Notes under the pieces: generated by a model
Database searches by the model: none
What the model saw: the letters and a program-made list of their open reading frames with translations, nothing else
Told to the model about the DNA's origin: nothing
Source: Oscheius sp. JU75
Lineage: Eukaryota; Nematoda; Chromadorea; Rhabditida; Rhabditidae
DNA: 64,000 nucleotides
Reading direction: 5' to 3'
NCBI GenBank assembly: GCA_037178855.1
Contig: JASJZC010000001.1
Location: 3,348,001 to 3,412,000 of the forward strand
Part shown: piece after piece, positions 59,054 through 64,000 of the stretch
Layout of the letters: each line of letters starts with the position of its first letter
How positions within the stretch are numbered: the stretch's first letter is position 1
Position numbers and translations under genes: made by a program

Positions 59054-59335
59054 TCTTAGGAACGTTCTCCACAAAGACGACAAGCCAGCTGCATGCCCTT
59101 CGGCTCTGATGCCGTAAATGGAGCAGAGGTTAGCGTTCTCGCAGATTCCGAGTTGTTAGGACTCAGCAGCTTCCTTTAGAGCCATGACGGCAGAGTTTTG
59201 TAACCGCAGGTCGGACTTGTGATCTGAAGAAGAAAATTTGTCAAAAACTTTTTCAAATTAGACTGACCTCTTCGACTAGGAGAACGTCGGTGCTCTTCTC
59301 GTGCTAGCAGATTACGGTCGCTAGTACACCTGCTG
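59054..59335 (-). pseudogene. Degenerate histone H3 pseudogene with an intron
   Basis: On the minus strand, remnants of H3 are readable in order: a HEKSTDVLL segment (H3 QKSTELLI), an intron-like GTCAGT...TTCTTCAG of 45-50 nt, then DLRLQNSAVMALKEAAES followed by an in-frame TAA (H3 [19 protein letters not shown]). NANLCSIYG and a shifted version of the C-terminus ending GTTCCTAAG come after. At least two stops and two frameshifts break it, and the N-terminal tail is gone. The intron indicates it derives from an intron-bearing H3 rather than from the clustered gene. Confidence 0.85.
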
Positions 59336-59462
59336 CCCACCTACTCAGGCGACAATTCAAAACGTTTTTTATTTGATTGGAACTTTTGTGGTTTCATTAT
59401 TTATTGTTGGAACTCTTGTGGTTTTGTCAGCCCTTTTCACTCCGTATCTGTTTGTTTCAGAG

Positions 59463-60558
59463 ATGCTGTCAGTCAGCTACGGAACACAGTACTTAAAGCT
59501 GAAGACAAACCTTCGCCTTGCTATCAATCGTCTTAAAATGGCCCAAAAGAAGAAGACGGAGATGAGCATAAAAGCAAGAGTAGAGATTGCCGATCTGCTC
59601 AGTGGTACGCTTACTTATAACCCTTTCTACAAAAATCATTTAGCTGGCAAAGTCGATCGAGCCAGAATCAGGGTGGAACATATAATTCGCGAAGACTTCA
59701 TTGTAGAAGGCTATGAAATCCTAGAACTTTACTGTGATCTCCTCTTGGCCAGATTCGGCATCCTTGAACATAAAACGTAAGCTAGTCTGTCATTTCAACA
59801 ACTATTTTCGTACAGAGAAATCGACGAGAGCATCGGCGAAGCTGTTGTCAGCATATTATGGGCCGTTCCTCGTATCAGAGCAGAAATTTCCGAGTTCAAA
59901 GTTGTCGGAGATCAGTTGCAGATAAAATACGGAAAAGGACTTGTTCAAGCTGCTGTCAACAATAAAATCGAGAGTCCAGTAGTAAGTCCTCGCCTCATCG
60001 AGAAGATGAGCATTACTGCTCCGAAGAAGCTCCATGTTGAAAAGTAGGACTTCTTGATTTTCTCTTATAAAAGGCGTGGTTCCCGGTATCTCATTGAAAT
60101 CGCAAACAAGTTCGGAATAAAGTTCAAAGCGGATCCGGAGATAATTCAAGAGGACGAAGTCAGTCTGGCCGAGAAAATGCTCATAGATTTCTGTGGGACC
60201 GCTAATTGCAGTGCTCCGCCACCGGTAATTTTTGTTTTGTTCAAAGGATACAAGTTCCATTCAGGAGACCAGACCCGAGATTGGCTGGGCCACCTGTCCT
60301 GCTCTCCATCAGTTCCACAATCCTAATCATCCGTCGGTTCTAAATTCTTCTATTTTCAGCCCTCCAGCTCCTTCTATTAAACCTGCTGACTCGAGGAAAC
60401 ACTCCGTTACGCCCGATGATCGTTAGTCCCCTTCTTTCAATATCAGTATATTTTTTCCAGTTCCTCTGCCTCCTATGCCGAGTCCTCCGCAGGCTAAACC
60501 CGAACTCGACTTTGACGATCTAATGAAACGTTTCGATGCTCTCAAGAAGCGTAACTGA
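59463..60558 (+). CDS. IST1, regulator of ESCRT-III / VPS4
   Basis: The ATG at 59463 lies 2 nt after a TGTTTCAG acceptor. The ESCRT-III-like helical domain is unmistakable: YLKLKTNLRLAINRLKMAQK, DRARIRVEHIIREDFIVEGY, EILELYCDLLLARFG, EAVVSILWAVPRI and RYLIEIANKFGIKFK. A Pro-rich linker follows and the protein ends with FDDLMKRFDALKKRN, matching the C-terminal MIM helix that binds VPS4/LIP5 MIT domains. IST1 acts in endosomal sorting, tubule fission and cytokinetic abscission. Six or seven exons with introns of 38-45 nt, TGA at 60556-60558, AATAAA at 60598-60603. Length (about 310) is normal. Confidence 0.95.
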
Positions 60559-61968
60559 TGTCCTTATACTCATATTGCCAGCACTTGTACCATTTTCAAT
60601 AAACAGCTCTTACTATTTGTCGTTTCATTTCTCGGGTTCGTCTCCTACAGCAATTCTTCCCGTTTCTTGAAGACGCAGGGACACTCAAGTTCCGAACATT
60701 GTTCGTGTTTGTCTGCTAAACAGCTTTCTCGAAACTCTAAAAAAAAAGTTTCACTGTTAATTTATCTATTTTAAATTGTCCTCACATCTTTCTCTGCTTG
60801 TCTGAAGCTACTTTGTACGCACCCTGCACGTCAAGTCAGTTTGGGAGAATGTTGCTTCTATTGTGGTAGCTCGACTGTTGCCTGCGGGTTGAAGGTAGAG
60901 GGAAGGGAATCAAGACAGGTTGACAGAAGGGAATGGAAACCAGGCAAAGAACAAAGAAATCACGTTATGACCCCCAAAAGGGGCACAGCCTAATTTGTTG
61001 CCATCAAATGTTGCTGATTTGCTCACAGATTCTAGCCTCGCTTCTACGAACAAGGTTCGTTCAATTTGTTCCCTCCCCGAGCGTTTCACGTGGCTCAAAA
61101 AGCTCTGGTCGAAAACCTTGTTACACAATGTTTGGCTCCCGTCGAATTCTCTTCCTTTATATTTTCTCCCCTGTTGTCCACTTCCTACACTGTTTGTCAA
61201 AGATGAAGGCTGCTCCTCTGGCAGGCGTGTTTTCCATGTGGCCAGTAAATACGCGAATCGATTCTCGCCTACTGGCTAGGGTCTTCCACTGCGCAATAGG
61301 ACTTCTACTCGAATTTTTCAGTTTCCAGACTAGACCAACTTCTAAAAATCCGTTCCAATGATTCACACCTTTTATTATTTGCCCAGAGTCAATTCTCTCT
61401 CTCTCTCCGTTTGACTACATAAGTTGCGCAAACCATGTCTTCTCTCGTTCGTTGAATGAGGGAAATTCACATTCACGCTTTGTCTCTACCGGTGATGCAA
61501 TTTTGCAGCAAAACGTGGTTGCCACATGGCTCCACTCCTCGAACAATGAAGCGAGGCCAGGCATACTCAATTTATAGGCGATTCATTCACGATTCACGCA
61601 ACTCACCTCCAGAAGCCCATTTGTCTTTTCTTATTCGACTGTTTGTTCTGAATATCCCTGAAATTATTTATATTCAATCGTTCAAAATAGACTCTGAAAG
61701 TGTTTATCCTGACTTTTGCAAGACAAATCGATGTTTTCACTCACTTCCTCGTTCAACTGCGAGTTAGTCGTTCCTCTTCAAAAACTAGGCCAACTGCCTC
61801 CCACGCAACTCGATCAATCTGCGATTAGATTGGTCAATCTCTGTCTATTATCAGTAACCGCCATCATATTTCTCCGCACTGATAACTGCTCCTAGAGGGC
61901 GGCCGTTCCGTCTTTTTGCCTCTTGAACCTTGACCTCTTTCTAATTCAACATTTTTGCAGGACGAGCC
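60559..61968. other. Intergenic region with repeat R2 (inverted) and a CT microsatellite
   Basis: 1.4 kb. It holds R2 copy 3 at about 60880-60995 (minus orientation) and a short (CT)n run at about 61390-61400. ATG-led frames (for example 60933-61361 and 61456-61767) lack splice and codon support. A TTTTTGCAG acceptor ends at 61960, 8 nt before the GPD2 start. Confidence 0.55.
60880..60995 (-). repeat. Dispersed repeat family R2, copy 3 (inverted)
   Basis: The reverse complement reads GGCTGTGCCCCTTTTGGGGG..., then TTTGCCTGGTTTCCATTCCC and a CCTTCCCTCTACCTTCAACC tract, aligning with the two + copies in the same order. Confidence 0.6.
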
Positions 61969-64000
61969 ATGTCTTGGCGGCTAGCCAAGGCTGCGGGAGC
62001 CGCTGTTGGAGCCGGAGCTGTGGCCCTCTACGCGATAGATGTGACAAATGAGCACCGCTTCAACAAACAAGTCGTAAGGTCTTCTTTGATTTCCTCATTG
62101 CAATGACATTTCTTAGAAGAACTACTTCCGCGTAGCCCATGCTGACCGTCTAGCCGAGCTCAATAAACGTCCGAGCAGCGCTTTGCCGACGAGGAAGGAC
62201 ATTTTGGATGCGATGAAGAAAGGCGAGGAGTTTGATGTTCTTGTCATCGGAGGAGGAGCCACCGGCGCCGGGGTTGCTCTTGATGCACAAACCAGAGGTA
62301 AGATTTTATTATGTTGACATTTGCTTCCATCCAAATAGGCCTAAAGACGTGTCTGGTCGAGTTGGACGACTTCTCCGCTGGAACGAGTTCGAGAAGTACG
62401 AAGCTGATTCACGGAGGAGTTCGTTACCTGCAAGCTGCTATCATGAAGGCTGATCTCGAACAGTACAGAATGGTCAAGGAGGCTCTCTTCGAGAGGGCAA
62501 ATCTGCTCGAAATCGCTCCGCATCTCAGCTCTCCTCTACCCATTATGCTTCCCGTCTACAAGCTCTGGCAGGTTCCCTACTACTGGGCCGGAATCAAGGC
62601 TTACGACTTTGTCAGTGGGAAACGCGTTTTGAAAAGCTCCTTCTACATCAACAAGGAGAAGGCTCTCGAAAGGTTGGTTCCACTCTTTTCTCTAGACTTT
62701 AAAACAAGTTCAGATTCCCGATGCTGAAGAACGAGTCACTGAAGGGAGCTCTGATCTACTACGACGGACAACACAATGACGCCCGAATGAATTTGGCCAT
62801 AGTGCTGACGGCGATTCGACAAGGAGCCAAGTGTGCCAATCACGTCAAGGTGGACAAGTTGCTGAAAGATGAGAACGGAAAAGTGAAAGGAGCTCATGTC
62901 AAAGATATGGTCAGTTTTCCTTTTTTTTTTAATGTACAAACCAGCTGACACCTTCGCAGCCCTTTGGTCTCGCCAAAAAATTGATAATTCTCGTTACCTA
63001 GTAACAGTTTCCTCCACAACTGGTTTATCCCCTTTTCACTAGACATTAGATGACTTGTCAGCGTTTTTGGGTGTTAGTGTTGACATGCAATTGTGCGGAC
63101 ACCATGACGGACCGACGGATACCATTGCGCTTTAGTAACGAGAATTAGATCACCGGAGCTGAATGGGATGTTCGTGCCAAGTCTGTGGTGAACGCGACAG
63201 GTCCATTTACCGACAACATTCGCCTGATGGCTGATCCTGAGACGAAGCCCATATGTGCTCCTAGTGCCGGCGTTCACATCGTCCTTCCGGGCTACTATTC
63301 ACCTTCCAATACCGGTCTTTTGGATCCATCCACTTCTGGTCAGTTTATTTTGATCCCATCGAACAGGAAAGTTCAGATGGACGTGTGATTTTCTTCCTTC
63401 CCTGGGAAAAGATGACGATAGCCGGTACCACGGATGCTCCTTCCGAACTGACGCACTCTCCTCAGCCCAAAGACACGGATATCGAGTTTATTCTCCAGGA
63501 GATTCGTGGCTATCTCTCAAAAGACGTTTCTGTGAGAAGAGGAGATGTGATGAGCGCCTGGGCTGGCCTCCGTCCTCTTGTCCGCGATCCAAACAAGAAG
63601 GACACCAAGAGTTTGGCCAGAAATCACATTATCGAGGTATATAGCTCACTCATTTCGATAAAGGAATTCAATTTTAGATAGCAGAATCGGGTCTAGTTAC
63701 AATTGCGGGAGGTAAATGGACAACGTACAGGCACATGGCCGAGGAGACTGTCGATGCCTGTGTCATAGCACACGATCTTAAACCGACAAATGGCTGTGTG
63801 ACCCCGGGTCTGCTGCTCGAAGGAGCACACAACTGGAATCCTCTGCTCTATATCCATCTTGTCCAAGACTACGGAATGGAAGTCGACGTGGCCCAGCACT
63901 TGACCAACACCTACGGCGATCGTGCTTTCGTCGTGGCCAGAATGTGCAAAATGACGGGAAAGAGATGGCCGATTGTCGGACAACGCCTTCATCAAGAGTT
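61969..64000 (+). CDS. gpd2: Mitochondrial glycerol-3-phosphate dehydrogenase (FAD-dependent), 3' end outside window
   Basis: The ATG at 61969 follows TTTTTGCAG by 8 nt. An N-terminal targeting/anchor segment (MSWRLAKAAGAAVGAGAVAL) precedes the FAD-binding Rossmann motif VLVIGGGATGAGVALDA, then TKLIHGGVRYLQAA, VNATGPFTDNIRLMAD, IFFLPWEKMTIAGTTDAP and TIAGGKWTTYRHMAEETVDA. The enzyme sits on the outer face of the inner mitochondrial membrane, oxidises glycerol-3-phosphate to dihydroxyacetone phosphate and passes electrons to ubiquinone. The gene runs off the window within its C-terminal part, before the EF-hands expected in animal GPD2. The intron at about 62910-63149 contains an R1 MITE and is much longer than its neighbours. 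Confidence 0.96.
62985..63147 (+). mobile_element. R1 MITE copy 2, with TA-flanked terminal inverted repeats, in a GPD2 intron
   Basis: The element begins TA-ATTCTCGTTAC and ends GTAACGAGAAT-TA, a perfect 11-bp inverted terminus flanked by TA on both sides as expected for a Tc1/mariner-type target duplication. About 100 nt of the interior match repeat R1 copy 1 at 575-690. The TA at the right end plus the next G form the AG of the intron acceptor (GAGAATTAG, exon starting ATCACC). Confidence 0.8.

Noticed and set aside
60933-61361. 142-codon + frame upstream of GPD2
   Set aside because: Begins inside repeat R2 and lacks splice, codon or homology support.

Overview
The window is eukaryotic, compact and gene-dense, most likely from a nematode outside Caenorhabditis. 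It shows many introns of only 26-60 nt with GT-AG ends, TTTCAG-type acceptors placed 0-10 nt before the ATG of many genes (as expected for spliced-leader trans-splicing), intron-free core histone genes ending in a 3' stem-loop, and an H4 with the cysteine in TYCEHAK that I know from nematode H4. No bacterial operons, CRISPR arrays or plasmid features are present. I could not fix the species.

Layout. 1-5 kb: the last exon of an unknown gene, a truncated fucose-1-phosphate guanylyltransferase, an F-box/LRR protein, a matrix metalloproteinase catalytic domain and two small unknown genes. 6-12 kb: a membrane-anchored cathepsin B-like protease, a RING-less TRAF protein and an SLC26 anion transporter. 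13-19 kb: an LRR/FN3 protein, a TAK1-type MAP3K and a Ser/Thr-rich gene. 20-25 kb: EB1 (microtubule plus-end protein) and the mismatch-repair ATPase MSH2. 25-29 kb: a cluster with one copy each of H3, H2B, H2A and H4, all on the + strand and sharing promoter motifs. 29-33 kb: three small unknown genes and an SH2-tyrosine kinase. 33-35 kb: a repeat-rich spacer. 35-42 kb: PRC1/SPD-1, ceramide kinase with a tRNA-Leu(UAA) inside an intron, a small unknown gene and mitochondrial ribosomal protein S12. 42-52 kb: an OSER1-like gene, the SIN3 corepressor and a Src-family kinase. 54-64 kb: an intron-bearing H4 variant, a large unknown coiled-coil protein, an H3 pseudogene, IST1 (ESCRT-III) and the 5' part of mitochondrial glycerol-3-phosphate dehydrogenase, which runs off the end.

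The genes do not form one pathway. There is a loose cell-cycle/chromatin theme (histones, MSH2, EB1, PRC1, SIN3, IST1) and a kinase-signalling theme (TAK1 with TRAF, the SH2-kinase, Src). The most unusual items are the H4 variant with an altered tail, two introns and a histone stem-loop; the degenerate intron-containing H3 relic; the shared histone promoter code; four families of dispersed or inverted-repeat elements, one of which appears to supply a splice acceptor in GPD2; and the tRNA nested in an intron. I found no convincing previously undescribed multi-gene system.
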